DNA from: Pikeienuella litoralis
GTDB lineage: Bacteria; Pseudomonadota; Alphaproteobacteria; Rhodobacterales; Rhodobacteraceae
Length of the DNA: 64,000 nt
Reading direction: 5' to 3'
Assembly: GCF_037646705.1 (NCBI RefSeq)
Contig: NZ_JBBHER010000001.1
Span: forward strand, 124,001-188,000
The position numbers were made by a program, and so were the translations under genes. The notes beneath the pieces were generated by a model. The model had not been told where the DNA came from. It was given only the letters and a program-made list of their open reading frames with translations, and made no database searches. Of the stretch, positions 17,009-25,829 are shown piece by piece. Each line of letters starts with the position of its first letter. Position 1 is the stretch's first letter.

Positions 17009-18898
17009 ATGAACTGGATATCTGTCTTCGCGTCGGGCGCCGCGCTTCTGGCGGCTCTCTATCACCTCGGGTTCGCATTCGAGCGGCCGTTCACCGAGGG
17101 CGAGCATGCGATCATCCATGTCGGCTTCGCCGCCCTCATCGTGGGCGTCGATCAGGCCCGGCGGCGGCGGGGCGCATTTCGCGCCCTCGCCATCGCGTGC
17201 CTCGTCGCGGCGCTGGCCGCGAGCGTCTATTTCTTTCAGATCAGCGAAGAGCTCGAGCTTCGTTTCGGAATAGGGCTGACCACGCCTCAGGTGGTCGCGG
17301 GAATCGCCATCATCGTCGCCGTCATCATCCTGTGCTGGATGGAATGGGGGGTCATAATCGCCTCCCTCGCCGTGATCGGGCTGTCCTATTTCTTCTTCGG
17401 CGACAACATCCCCGGCGCGATGCGCGCCGCGTCGCACCCCTCGTTCGAATACGCCATGACCTTCCTGATATCCTCGGGAGGAACCGGTCTCTACGGGCAG
17501 GTGACGCCGATCTCCGCCAACATCATCTTTCTCTTCATGATCTTCGGGGCGCTTCTCGCCTCCACCGGCGTCACGCGCCTGTTCATGGAGCTCGGCAACT
17601 GGATGGGGCGGCTCCTGAAGGGCGGCGCGGCGGTGACGAGCGTCATCTCGAGCGCGCTCCTCGGGACGGTGACGGGAGCGACCGTCGCCAATGTGGCGAT
17701 CACCGGCGTTTTCACGATCCCGACGATGAAGCGCCAGGGCTTTCGCGCCGAGGACGCCGCCGCGATGGAGTCCGTCGCGTCTTGCGGCGGGCAGGTCCTG
17801 CCGCCGGTCATGGGCGCCGGCGCGTTCATCATGGCTGCGTTTCTTGGCGTCAGCTACGTGGACATCGCGTTGCAGGCGCTTGTCCCGGCGCTTCTCTTTT
17901 TCGGTTCGGTCCTGCTCGTGATCGCGTTCATCGTTCGAAAGTCCGGCCATATCGAAGAATGCGACCCGCCCGACTTCAGGTGCATTCGCGGCGAGATACT
18001 TCCCTTTCTCGCGCCGATGGCGACGTTGGTCTATTTCCTGATGAACGGCTACTCGGCGACGACCGCGGTCGTGTTCGCCATCGCCGCGATCGTCGTCTCG
18101 ACGCTCCTCAGGCCCTCCACCTGGCGTTCGAAAACGGGATTCGTGACCTCGCTCCGGACAATCCTTGATGGATTGGTCTCGGGCGCGCAGCAGGGCGCGG
18201 GGCTGGCGATCGTCATCGTGGTCATATCGCTTGTCGCGCAATCCCTGATCACGACCGCGCTTGGCCCGAAATTCGCCAGCGCGCTCTCGGGGCTCGCGGG
18301 CGGGTACACGTTCCTGGCGCTCCTGCTGATCATGCTGGCGTCGCTCATTCTGGGCTGCGGGCTGCCTACCGTCGCCGCCTACACGATGGTGGCGATCATG
18401 ATGATCCCCGCCCTGAGCGCGCTCGGGGTGGATCCGCTCGCCGCCCACATGTTCGTCTATTATTTCGCCGTCTACGCCGCGGTGACGCCGCCCGTCGCGA
18501 CCGCGGTGATCGTCGCGTCGAGGATCGCGGAAACGAGTTTCTGGGGCGCCGCATGGGCGTCGATGAGGCTGATGGCGGGGCCGATCATCCTGCCGTTTCT
18601 CTTCATCTATCATGGCGACATCCTCACGTTCCCGCTGAACATGGGCGCGCTGCTGCCGATCTTCGCCTGGCTTGTCGCGACCGTCAGCCTCCAGATCGTC
18701 ACCGTCCGCCATTTCGTCGGCCCCGCGTCGGCGCTCGACATCGCGGCGGCGGGGGCGTCGGCGGCTTTCGCCTTCGCCTGGATCGTGGCGGGCGCCATGC
18801 CGCTGCTCGCCGTCGCTGTCCTCCTGCTCGCATTCGTCACGACCTTGCAGTTGAGACGCCGGTCGCGGGCCGCCGCGCCACGCTCCGGCGCCGCATGA
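17009..18898 (+). CDS. TRAP transporter 4TM/12TM fused permease
   Basis: Inner-membrane permease of 629 residues in which the small DctQ-like and large DctM-like parts are one chain, as usual for TAXI-TRAP systems. About 16 or more hydrophobic segments can be counted. The conserved DctM-type stretches GTVTGATVANVAITG, ESVASCGGQVLPPVMGAGAFIMA and LGCGLPTVAAYTMVA are clear. It works with the binding protein just upstream, using the Na+ or H+ gradient. The start at 17009 begins directly with a hydrophobic segment. Confidence 0.9.
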   Translation: MNWISVFASGAALLAALYHLGFAFERPFTEGEHAIIHVGFAALIVGVDQARRRRGAFRALAIACLVAALAASVYFFQISEELELRFGIGLTTPQVVAGIAIIVAVIILCWMEWGVIIASLAVIGLSYFFFGDNIPGAMRAASHPSFEYAMTFLISSGGTGLYGQVTPISANIIFLFMIFGALLASTGVTRLFMELGNWMGRLLKGGAAVTSVISSALLGTVTGATVANVAITGVFTIPTMKRQGFRAEDAAAMESVASCGGQVLPPVMGAGAFIMAAFLGVSYVDIALQALVPALLFFGSVLLVIAFIVRKSGHIEECDPPDFRCIRGEILPFLAPMATLVYFLMNGYSATTAVVFAIAAIVVSTLLRPSTWRSKTGFVTSLRTILDGLVSGAQQGAGLAIVIVVISLVAQSLITTALGPKFASALSGLAGGYTFLALLLIMLASLILGCGLPTVAAYTMVAIMMIPALSALGVDPLAAHMFVYYFAVYAAVTPPVATAVIVASRIAETSFWGAAWASMRLMAGPIILPFLFIYHGDILTFPLNMGALLPIFAWLVATVSLQIVTVRHFVGPASALDIAAAGASAAFAFAWIVAGAMPLLAVAVLLLAFVTTLQLRRRSRAAAPRSGAA

Positions 18899-18957
18899 TG
18901 ACCCGTGCGGGGTCCCCCGCACCCAACCCGAGAACCGCGCAATCAAAGGAGAGCGCC

Positions 18958-19023
18958 ATGATCAGACCAACCGCAGCGCCCAGAACCGGACTCCCACTTC
19001 GCCTTGGGAGGGTCGCGCGATGA
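18958..19023 (+). CDS. 21-residue ORF coupled to the second UxaA gene
   Basis: MIRPTAAPRTGLPLRLGRVAR, preceded by a strong AAAGGAG eight bases before the ATG, and ending in a TGA that overlaps the next ATG (ATGA). Strong ribosome site plus overlap suggests it is translated and may drive or pace translation of the second lyase. It sits where the first lyase gene has its SAF partner, so it could be a leftover of a lost SAF gene, but no SAF similarity is visible. No known function. Confidence 0.4.
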   Translation: MIRPTAAPRTGLPLRLGRVAR

Positions 19024-20174
19024 CTGAGTTTCTCGGCTATCGACGCGATGACGGGTCTGTCGGGATCCGGAACCATGTGGTGGTCCTCTCCGCCATGGAC
19101 ACCGCCAGCCCGACCGCGCATCGCATCGCATCGAGCGTCCGCGGCGCCGTGCCGATCTCGATCTCATTCGGGCGCGGGCAGATCGGTTTCGACTACGAGA
19201 TGACCGTGCGGGCGCTGGCGGGCCTCGGCGCCAACCCGAACGTCGCGGCGGTCCTCGTGGTCAGCCTCGAGCCGACCTCCGCCGAGCGGGTGGCGGCCCC
19301 CATCGCGGCGACCGGAAAGCCCGTGGAGATCGTCACGCTGATGGGCGACGGCGGCGCGATCAACGCGACGGCGCGCGGCGTGCGCTGGGTCGCCGAACAG
19401 ACATTCGCCGCGTCCCGGAAGCGGCGCGAACCTTGCCCGATTTCCTCTCTGATCGTCGGGGTGGAGTGCGGCGGGTCCGACACCACCTCGGGGCTCGCAT
19501 CGAATCCGGCCGTCGGCGCGATGGCGGATCTTCTGGTCGACGCCGGCGGATCCGTCATCCTGTCCGAGACGTCGGAATGGATGGGCGGCGAGCATCTCCT
19601 CGCCGAGCGCGCCGTGGATTCCGATGTCGCGAAACGGATCATCGAGGCTGTTGAGCGGGTGGAGCAAGACGCGCATGAGCGCGGCGTCGATATCCGGGGC
19701 CAGCAACCGACCGCCGACAACATGCGCGGCGGATTGACGACGATCGAGGAGAAATCGCTCGGCGCCATCCTCAAGGGCGGGACGCGGCCGGTGGCGGACT
19801 TCCTGGAGTATTGCGAGCGGCCCCGGAAGCCGGGGTTGAACCTGATGGACACCGCCGCGCCGGCCGCCGAGTCCATCACCGCGCTGTCCGCCGGCGGTTG
19901 CCAGATGATCCTGTTCTCGACGGGGCAGTGCAACCAGCTCGGGGCGCCGCTCTCGCCCACGCTGAAAGTCAGCGGGAACGCCACCACGCTTTCGCGCATG
20001 GCCGACCACATCGACGTCGACGTCGGAGTTCTGCTGAGCGGCGACATAAGCCTGCAGGACGCTGGCGCGCTCGTCATGGGGGCCGCGATGGAGGTCGCGA
20101 GCGGAGGGCTCACCCGCGCCGAGATCTTCGGTGAAGAAGTCACCACGGTCAGCCGATTCGAGCGCTCGCTCTGA
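19020..20174 (+). CDS. UxaA/GarD-family lyase or dehydratase, large subunit (second copy)
   Basis: A 384-residue paralogue of the 14686 product over its whole length, sharing GYRRDDGSVGIRNHV, the ECGGSDTTSGLASNP block, the RGGLTTIEEKSLGAI block and GGCQMILFSTG. It differs where the first copy has VMDNCNPV: here AMDTASPT, so that Cys is lost, and the tail reads TGQCNQLG instead of TGVGNPIG. No SAF subunit gene lies next to it; it may borrow the one at 14394 or have another role. It is followed by a different transporter type (TTT). It probably acts on a related but not identical acid. GGGAGG precedes the ATG. Confidence 0.85.
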   Translation: MTEFLGYRRDDGSVGIRNHVVVLSAMDTASPTAHRIASSVRGAVPISISFGRGQIGFDYEMTVRALAGLGANPNVAAVLVVSLEPTSAERVAAPIAATGKPVEIVTLMGDGGAINATARGVRWVAEQTFAASRKRREPCPISSLIVGVECGGSDTTSGLASNPAVGAMADLLVDAGGSVILSETSEWMGGEHLLAERAVDSDVAKRIIEAVERVEQDAHERGVDIRGQQPTADNMRGGLTTIEEKSLGAILKGGTRPVADFLEYCERPRKPGLNLMDTAAPAAESITALSAGGCQMILFSTGQCNQLGAPLSPTLKVSGNATTLSRMADHIDVDVGVLLSGDISLQDAGALVMGAAMEVASGGLTRAEIFGEEVTTVSRFERSL

Positions 20175-20218
20175 AACGCGGACCTGCTCGACCACACTCA
20201 AAAGGGAGAAACAAACGC

Positions 20219-21169
20219 ATGAAGATTCACACCATCGCCGCCGCCCTGCTCTTTGGCGCGGCCCTCGCCGCGCCCGCCGTTGCGGATGACGGTTTTCCGA
20301 ACCGGCCGATCACCATGGTCGTGCCCTTCGGCCCCGGCGGCGGCAGCGACCTCATCGCCCGCACCGTGGACAAATTCGCCGCCGACGAGTTCGGCGCCAA
20401 CTTCACCTTTGAATACCGGCCGGGCGCCGGCGGCCATATCGGCGCCAACGTGGTCGCCACCGCCGAGCCGGACGGCTACACCATCGGCACCTATAACGTG
20501 CCTCAGATCGCTCTCGGGCCGATAACCGGCGTCGCGCAATACACCCTCGAAGACTTCACCTTCCTCGGACAGGTGGCCGGAGACCCCGTCGCGATCGCGA
20601 CTGCGCCCGACAGCGGCTACGAGACGCTCGCGGACTTCATCGCGGCCGCGAAAGCCAACCCCCGGAAGCTGACGCTCGGCACCGCGGATCAATTCGGCGG
20701 CTCCCATCTCCTCGCGCTGCAGATCGCGGACGCCAGTGAAATCGACATCACCGTCGTGCCCTTCCCCGGCGGCTCGCAGCTCGTCGCGGCGGTGCTTGGC
20801 GGCCATGTCGATGCGGGCGTCGCGGGCCTGCCGCCCTTCCTCGGCTCGAAAGATGGAACGCAGTTCCTCGCCCTCGCCGGCGCCGAGCGCGACGACGCGT
20901 TGCCGGATGTGCCGACGCTCAAGGAGCAGGGTGTCGATCTCGTCATGCGCACCGGCCGCATCTTCATCGCGCCGGCCGGCCTCGAAGACGCTGTCGCGGC
21001 GCGCCTGCGCGCCGGGTTCAAGGCGATTTACGACAATCCGAATCTCCAGGCGGAACTGAAGAAGGTCGGACAGTCGCCGAACTGGATGTCCGGTGACGAA
21101 TTGGAGGAATCGCTCCTCGGCTACGAAAACGCCGCGGCCCGCTTGTTCAAAGAAGCGCAGGCGAAGTGA
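20219..21169 (+). CDS. tctC: tripartite tricarboxylate-type binding protein (TctC/Bug family)
   Basis: Periplasmic binding protein of 316 residues with a signal peptide (cut near AVAD, residue 22). Bug-family marks are PNRPITMVVPFGPGGGSDLIAR at the start of the mature part, the RPGAGGHIGANVVA loop that holds a carboxylate, and the GGSQLVAAVLGGHVDAGVAG block. Partner of TctA and TctB encoded next. Such proteins bind carboxylic acids, many not citrate. The gene lies 44 bases after the second lyase gene. Confidence 0.9.
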   Translation: MKIHTIAAALLFGAALAAPAVADDGFPNRPITMVVPFGPGGGSDLIARTVDKFAADEFGANFTFEYRPGAGGHIGANVVATAEPDGYTIGTYNVPQIALGPITGVAQYTLEDFTFLGQVAGDPVAIATAPDSGYETLADFIAAAKANPRKLTLGTADQFGGSHLLALQIADASEIDITVVPFPGGSQLVAAVLGGHVDAGVAGLPPFLGSKDGTQFLALAGAERDDALPDVPTLKEQGVDLVMRTGRIFIAPAGLEDAVAARLRAGFKAIYDNPNLQAELKKVGQSPNWMSGDELEESLLGYENAAARLFKEAQAK

Positions 21170-21190
21170 TCGCATAGCGAGGGACGTGCA

Positions 21191-22705
21191 ATGGAAAGTC
21201 TCGCCTATCTCTCGGACGGTTTCGCCGCGACCCTCGCGCCCCGGATCGTTCTGGTGATGCTCGCCGCCATCGTCGGCGGCATCGTCATCGGAACGCTCCC
21301 CGGCCTGACCTCGGTGATGGCGATCTCGCTGATGTTGCCGATCGCCTACAGCCTCGACCCTGTCACGGGGCTCGCCATGCTCGGGGCGATCTACTCCGCC
21401 GCGATCTACGGCGGCGCCAATTCGGCGATTCTGCTCAACACGCCCGGCACGCCCTCCTCCCTCGCGACCACGTTCGACGGCTATCCGATGACGTTGCAGG
21501 GCCGCGCGGACGACGCGCTCTACGCGTCGCTGATCGCCTCGGTTGTCGGCGGCCTCGTCGGCACCGTCATCCTGATCGCGAGCTTCGGCCCTCTCGCCCG
21601 GATCTCGCTCGCGTTCGGCCCTCCGGAGTATTTCTGGCTCGCGATCCTCGGGCTTCTCACCATCGCGGCGATGTCCTCCGGCAACATGGTGAAAGGCGTC
21701 TTCTCGGGGGCGCTCGGCATGCTGCTGGCGACGATCGGACTCGATCCCTCCATCGGCCTGCCGCGGTTCACCTTCGGCTATTCGCCGCTGATCGAGGGGA
21801 TCGGAATGGTGCCGGCGCTCCTTGGCATTTTCTCTTTCTCGCAAGCTCTCAAGCTGCTCGAGGACCGCTCCTCCTACATCGTGGAGTACAAGCCCCGGCG
21901 GCGCGTGATCCGGTCCCTCATTCCGGTCTTCGTGAAGAGGTGGTGGCTCATCCTGCGCTCGTCGCTCATCGGCACCGGCGTCGGCGTCCTGCCCGGCGCC
22001 GGGGGCGTCATCGCATCGTTGATCGCCTACAATGAGGCGCGGCGCTGGGATCGCGATCCATCGCGCTACGGCAAAGGCGCGATCGAGGGGCTGATCGCCT
22101 CCGAAAGCGCCAACAACGCGCAGGTCTCGGGCTCGCTCGTTCCGATGATGGGCCTCGGGATCCCCGGCAGCGCCAACGCGGCCATCATCCTCGGCGCGCT
22201 TCTGGCCTTCGGCATCCAGCCCGGCGTCGGCCTCCTCCGCGACAGCGGCGACGTCGCCTACGCGTTCATGGCCTCGTTGATCGTCGCCAACGTCCTCATG
22301 CTCTTTGTCGGCGCCGTGATGATCCGGGCGACCGTGCGGGTGTTGCTCGTGCCGTCGTCCTTCATCTCGCCAACAATCATCGTGTTCTGCGTCATCGGGG
22401 CCTACGCGGCCTCCTACGGCCTCTATTCCGTCGTCGTGATGGCCGGCGCCGGCTTCCTGGCCTACCTCCTGTCGAAGGCGGACATTCCGCTTGGCCCGAT
22501 GGGGCTCGGGCTGGTGCTCGGCCCGATCGCCGAGCAGGGCTTCGGCCTCTCGCTGATGATCGGGCGCTCGGCGGACAATCTGCTCGACGTCTTCGTGTTC
22601 CGCCCGATCTCCATCGTGTTGATTCTGCTCTGCGCCGCGACGGTGGTGACCGCATTCATCCTCGAGCGCCGCGAGAAAATGAAAACGGCCATGGGAGCGG
22701 GGTGA
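21191..22705 (+). CDS. tctA: tripartite tricarboxylate transporter, large membrane subunit TctA
   Basis: Polytopic inner-membrane protein of 504 residues, normal TctA length. Family stretches include IGTLPGLTSVMAISLMLPI, GAIYSAAIYGGANSAILLNTPGTPSS (the duplicated signature), and a matching second-half block around LVPMMGLGIPGSANAAI. Transport is cation-gradient driven with TctB and TctC. Gene order here is C-A-B instead of the classic C-B-A. Confidence 0.93.
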   Translation: MESLAYLSDGFAATLAPRIVLVMLAAIVGGIVIGTLPGLTSVMAISLMLPIAYSLDPVTGLAMLGAIYSAAIYGGANSAILLNTPGTPSSLATTFDGYPMTLQGRADDALYASLIASVVGGLVGTVILIASFGPLARISLAFGPPEYFWLAILGLLTIAAMSSGNMVKGVFSGALGMLLATIGLDPSIGLPRFTFGYSPLIEGIGMVPALLGIFSFSQALKLLEDRSSYIVEYKPRRRVIRSLIPVFVKRWWLILRSSLIGTGVGVLPGAGGVIASLIAYNEARRWDRDPSRYGKGAIEGLIASESANNAQVSGSLVPMMGLGIPGSANAAIILGALLAFGIQPGVGLLRDSGDVAYAFMASLIVANVLMLFVGAVMIRATVRVLLVPSSFISPTIIVFCVIGAYAASYGLYSVVVMAGAGFLAYLLSKADIPLGPMGLGLVLGPIAEQGFGLSLMIGRSADNLLDVFVFRPISIVLILLCAATVVTAFILERREKMKTAMGAG

Positions 22706-22709
22706 GATC

Positions 22710-23156
22710 ATGCGTGTGACATACGCCTCGGGCGTTTATCTGATCGCGATCGCCGCGGTCGGCGTTTTCTGGGCCCAGACCGCGGACCTCATGTACCCCG
22801 CGGGCGTGTTCCCGAGGATGATTCTGGCCGTGATCGGCCTCACCGCGATCATCGCCCTCGTTCGGGAGATCCGCGAGCCGACCGCGACGAAGGTTCTGAA
22901 TCGCGGCTTCATCTTCGCGCTCTGCGTTTCGGCGTCCGTCGCCGTCTATATCGCCGCGGTCCCGACGATCGGCTTCTATACGGCCAGCGCCGTCTACCTT
23001 GCGCTTCTCTACCCGATAACCATGCGAATAAAGGACGGTCAGACGCTCACGCTACGCTCGGTCGGGGTGGCCATCCTCACGACCGCAGGCGTGGTCACGG
23101 CGCTCTACGTGGTCTTTTCGGCGATGCTGAAGGTCAACGTGCCGACATTGTTTTAG
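22710..23156 (+). CDS. tctB: tripartite tricarboxylate transporter, small membrane subunit TctB
   Basis: A 148-residue protein with four hydrophobic segments, as in TctB proteins. The PAGVFPRMILAVIGLTAI stretch and the central GFYTASAVYLALLYPIT segment fit the family. It starts four bases after the tctA stop and ends the plus-strand island. Its role is in complex stability and transport with TctA. Confidence 0.85.
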   Translation: MRVTYASGVYLIAIAAVGVFWAQTADLMYPAGVFPRMILAVIGLTAIIALVREIREPTATKVLNRGFIFALCVSASVAVYIAAVPTIGFYTASAVYLALLYPITMRIKDGQTLTLRSVGVAILTTAGVVTALYVVFSAMLKVNVPTLF

Positions 23157-23248
23157 GTTCGCGACCCGAGCGAGCGGAGGTCTGCGGCCCGGCGGGGAGA
23201 TCGCCCGTTCGCCGGTCCCTTATGACGAGGATGCATGTCGCAACCAGG

Positions 23249-23269
23249 GCGAGCGGGCGTTCCGCTCGC
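23249..23269 (+). terminator. candidate hairpin after tctB
   Basis: GCGAGCGG and CCGCTCGC form a perfect 8-base stem with a 5-base loop about 93 bases after the tctB stop. No T-run follows, so it may only slow or Rho-assist termination. The rest of 23157-23421 holds no gene that I can see. Confidence 0.4.
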
Positions 23270-23421
23270 TGACGGCTCGGCGGCGCGTCGCAATCCGCTG
23301 CGACACGCTCATGTGGGACGTCCCGTTCAGGCGTCGCCGGTCGCCGCCGTGGGGCGGCTTATGAGCTTGGGAAAATCGAAAGCTCGAAAGTCCAATGGGC
23401 ATTGGACCTTGAGCTTTGCTT

Positions 23422-23508
23422 TGGTGCCCAGGAGAAGACTCGAACTTCCACGTCCTTGCGGACACCAGCACCTGAAGCTGGCGCGTCTACCAATTCCGCC
23501 ACCTGGGC
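23422..23508 (-). tRNA. tRNA-Leu (CAG anticodon)
   Basis: An 87-base gene on the minus strand with an encoded CCA end. The acceptor stem is GCCCAGG/CCTGGGC with discriminator A. The anticodon stem CCAGC/GCTGG holds the loop TTCAGGT, anticodon CAG, which reads CUG, the main Leu codon in GC-rich genomes. The long variable arm (GTGTCCGCAAGGAC) and the GTTCGAGTC T-arm confirm the class II Leu type. Confidence 0.97.
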
Positions 23509-23524
23509 TTTGGGGCGAGACGGT

Positions 23525-23553
23525 CGTTTACGCTGGGCGCGAAAAGGTGTCAA
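23525..23553 (-). promoter_or_regulatory. promoter of tRNA-Leu(CAG)
   Basis: Minus strand TTGACA (23548-23553), 17-base spacer, TAAACG (23525-23530), ending 16 bases before the tRNA 5' end. Perfect -35 box, weak -10 box, correct spacing. Confidence 0.6.
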
Positions 23554-23745
23554 CGGGCCTTGGCGTCCTCGTGGGGGGGAAGCCTCGGTCGCGGCTTGTC
23601 GCGTCCGCGCGCCTGGCGCGTCTTTCGCCCGAGCCGATCGCGCGGCCGGGGGGAGGCGCGTCAACACGTCGGCGCATCGGCTCTTGAGCCGGGGCGCCGG
23701 GGCGGCCTAAAAGGGGCGGCGAAACGCCTCTGACGGGAGAGTGAG

Positions 23746-24732
23746 ATGGCCCCCCCTATCGTGACCATTTTCGGCGGATCAGGCTTCGTCGGCCGCTATG
23801 TCGCGCGCCGGATGGCGCGGCGCGGCTGGCGCGTGCGCGTGGCTGTGCGCCGGCCGAACGAGGCGATCTTCGTTCGGCCCTACGGGGAGGTCGGCCAGGT
23901 CGAGCCGATCCTGGCGAATATTCGCGACGAAGCCTCGACCCGCCGGGCGATCGAGGGGGCGACGGCGGTGATCAACTGCGTCGGCATCCTCTATCAGAAC
24001 CGCCGCCAGCGCTTCGAGGCCGTGCAGGCCGATGGCGCGGCCCGGATTGCGCGGCTCGCGGCGGAATGCGGCGCGGCGCGGCTGGTTCATGTCTCGGCGA
24101 TCGGCGCCGATCCCGAATCGGACAGCGCCTATGCGCGGACGAAGGCCGCGGGCGAGGCCGCGGTGGCGGCGGCGTTCCCGGACGCGACGATCCTCCGCCC
24201 GTCGGTCGTCTTCGGGCGCGAGGACCAGTTCTTCAACCGCTTCGCCGCGATGGCGAGATTCACCCTCGTCCTGCCTCTGGTCGGGGCGGGGACGCGGTTC
24301 CAGCCGGTCTATGTAGACGATGTCGCGGAGGCGGCCTGCCGTGCGGCGGTGGGCGACGCGGCGCCGGGGCTTTATGAGCTTGGCGGGCCGCGGGTCTACA
24401 CGTTCCGTGAGCTCATCGAGATCCTGCTGAAGAAAGTGCGCCGCCGCCGGCTTGTGCTGCCAATCCCGTTCTTCGCCGCGAAAATCGTCGCGGGCCTGCT
24501 CGACGCCGTGCAGGCGGTCACATTCGGGCTTGTCCCCAACCGGCAGATCACCAGCGACCAGGTTAAGCTGTTGCGCGTCGACAATGTCGTATCGGATGGG
24601 GCGCGGACGCTGGAGGACATGGGCGTCTCGCCGACCAGCGTTGAGAGCGTGATCGGCGATTATCTCTATTCCTACCGGCCGAACGGCCAGTTCGACGCCA
24701 TCATGGAATCGGCGGAGCGGCTGAAGACCTGA
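23746..24732 (+). CDS. NDUFA9-like NAD(P)-binding protein (complex I 39-kDa-related)
   Basis: An atypical short-chain/epimerase-fold protein of 328 residues. The nucleotide loop GGSGFVGR begins at residue 9. VSAIGADPESDSAYARTKAAGE contains the Tyr-x-x-x-Lys-like stretch. It resembles the mitochondrial complex I accessory subunit NDUFA9, whose bacterial relatives are common in Rhodobacterales. A role in complex I assembly or quinone biology is possible; a sugar epimerase role is less likely. GGGAGAG precedes the ATG. It is convergent with uppP. Confidence 0.8.
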   Translation: MAPPIVTIFGGSGFVGRYVARRMARRGWRVRVAVRRPNEAIFVRPYGEVGQVEPILANIRDEASTRRAIEGATAVINCVGILYQNRRQRFEAVQADGAARIARLAAECGAARLVHVSAIGADPESDSAYARTKAAGEAAVAAAFPDATILRPSVVFGREDQFFNRFAAMARFTLVLPLVGAGTRFQPVYVDDVAEAACRAAVGDAAPGLYELGGPRVYTFRELIEILLKKVRRRRLVLPIPFFAAKIVAGLLDAVQAVTFGLVPNRQITSDQVKLLRVDNVVSDGARTLEDMGVSPTSVESVIGDYLYSYRPNGQFDAIMESAERLKT

Positions 24733-24777
24733 GCGCGGCCCGCAAGACTGGCGCCGCCGCAGAAACCCGGCGCGGCG

Positions 24778-25581
24778 TCAGCCGTACACGATCATGAGAA
24801 GCGCCGCGCCGAGCGCGAACCGGTAGAGGACGAAAACCGTCATCGACCACGTCTGAAGCATCTTCATGAAAAGCGCGATGGCGGCCAGCGCGGCGAGAAA
24901 CGAGAGAAACGCCGCCAGCGCCGCGTCGGTCGTGAGCGCCGGGTCGCCGGATTGCGCAAGCTCCAGCCCGACCAGACAGCCGGCGGCGATGATCACCGGG
25001 ATCGACATCAGCATGGAGATCCGCGCCGCGTCCGGCCGCCGGTAGCCAAGCGCCCGCGCGCCGGTGATGGTGACGCCGGAGCGGCTCATCCCCGGAATGA
25101 GCGCGGCGATCTGAACGAGACCGAGAAGCAGCGCGTCCCGAAGGCGCCACTGGCCGGCGTCGAGGCGTTGGGCGCCGTAGCGGTCGGCCAGCCAGAGAAG
25201 GGCGCCGCCGATGAGCGTCGCCCAGGCGATGACCGAAAGAGAGCGCAGCGCCTCCGTCGCGCCGAGCGCGGACAGCAGGCCGCCGACGAGGACCGCCGGG
25301 ATCGTGGCGACGATCAGCATCAGTGCGAGCGCGGCGTCCGGGGTCTTGGCGTCGCCGCGAAGAAGCCGGAAACCGCCTCGCGCCGCCGCGCCCACGTCGG
25401 CCCGGAAATAGAGCATCACCGCCGCGAGCGTGCCGATATGCACCGAAACGTCGAGCGCGAGCCCCTGGTCGGCGACGCCGGTGAGCAATGGGTAAAGCGC
25501 AAGATGGCCGGATGACGAGATCGGCAGAAATTCCGTCACGCCCTGGATCAACGCGAGGATGACGAGATGAAGCAGAGGCAT
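24778..25581 (-). CDS. uppP: undecaprenyl-diphosphatase UppP/BacA
   Basis: An integral membrane enzyme of 267 residues that removes a phosphate from undecaprenyl pyrophosphate to recycle the lipid carrier of peptidoglycan synthesis; also linked to bacitracin resistance. The active-site motifs QGVTEFLPISSSGHL (13-27) and PGMSRSGVTITGARALG are intact, with the family Glu and Ser. About eight hydrophobic segments are present. It is divergent from gltD with an AT-rich promoter region between them. Confidence 0.96.
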   Translation of the reverse strand: MPLLHLVILALIQGVTEFLPISSSGHLALYPLLTGVADQGLALDVSVHIGTLAAVMLYFRADVGAAARGGFRLLRGDAKTPDAALALMLIVATIPAVLVGGLLSALGATEALRSLSVIAWATLIGGALLWLADRYGAQRLDAGQWRLRDALLLGLVQIAALIPGMSRSGVTITGARALGYRRPDAARISMLMSIPVIIAAGCLVGLELAQSGDPALTTDAALAAFLSFLAALAAIALFMKMLQTWSMTVFVLYRFALGAALLMIVYG

Positions 25582-25829
25582 GGAGGGATCCGGCGACAGA
25601 AGGGGGCGAAGTGATTCGCGAGGCCCGCAGGTTAGGCCGGGCGTTGGCGCGGGTGAAGGAGCGCATATAGGTCAATAAGCGTTCCCTAAATTATAAAAAG
25701 GATCGGAAATGTGAACGTCATCTGCATAAAAAACGCCAGATAGGTCATACATACTGACTTTTTATCGACCAAGGCCTGCTATAAGCAACTCCCCCGCAGG
25801 GATGCATGAGCAACCGAGGAGCAGAGGGA
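25582..25829. promoter_or_regulatory. AT-rich divergent promoter region, uppP / gltD
   Basis: A stretch that is far less GC-rich than the surroundings. A perfect minus-strand -10 box TATAAT (25690-25695) points to uppP, with no good -35 at standard spacing. A plus-strand TATAAG (25780-25785) lies about 50 bases before the gltD start. AGGAG (25817-25821) serves gltD. A regulator site for nitrogen control would be expected here but none is certain. Confidence 0.5.

Noticed and set aside
16835..18946. A 703-codon minus-strand frame opposite the TRAP permease
   Set aside because: It lacks hydrophobic or catalytic patterns and mirrors the codon bias of the permease gene.
20198..22711. An 837-codon minus-strand frame opposite tctC and tctA
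   Set aside because: The plus-strand genes are clear family members; the opposite frame is a low-complexity Arg/Asp/Glu/His shadow.
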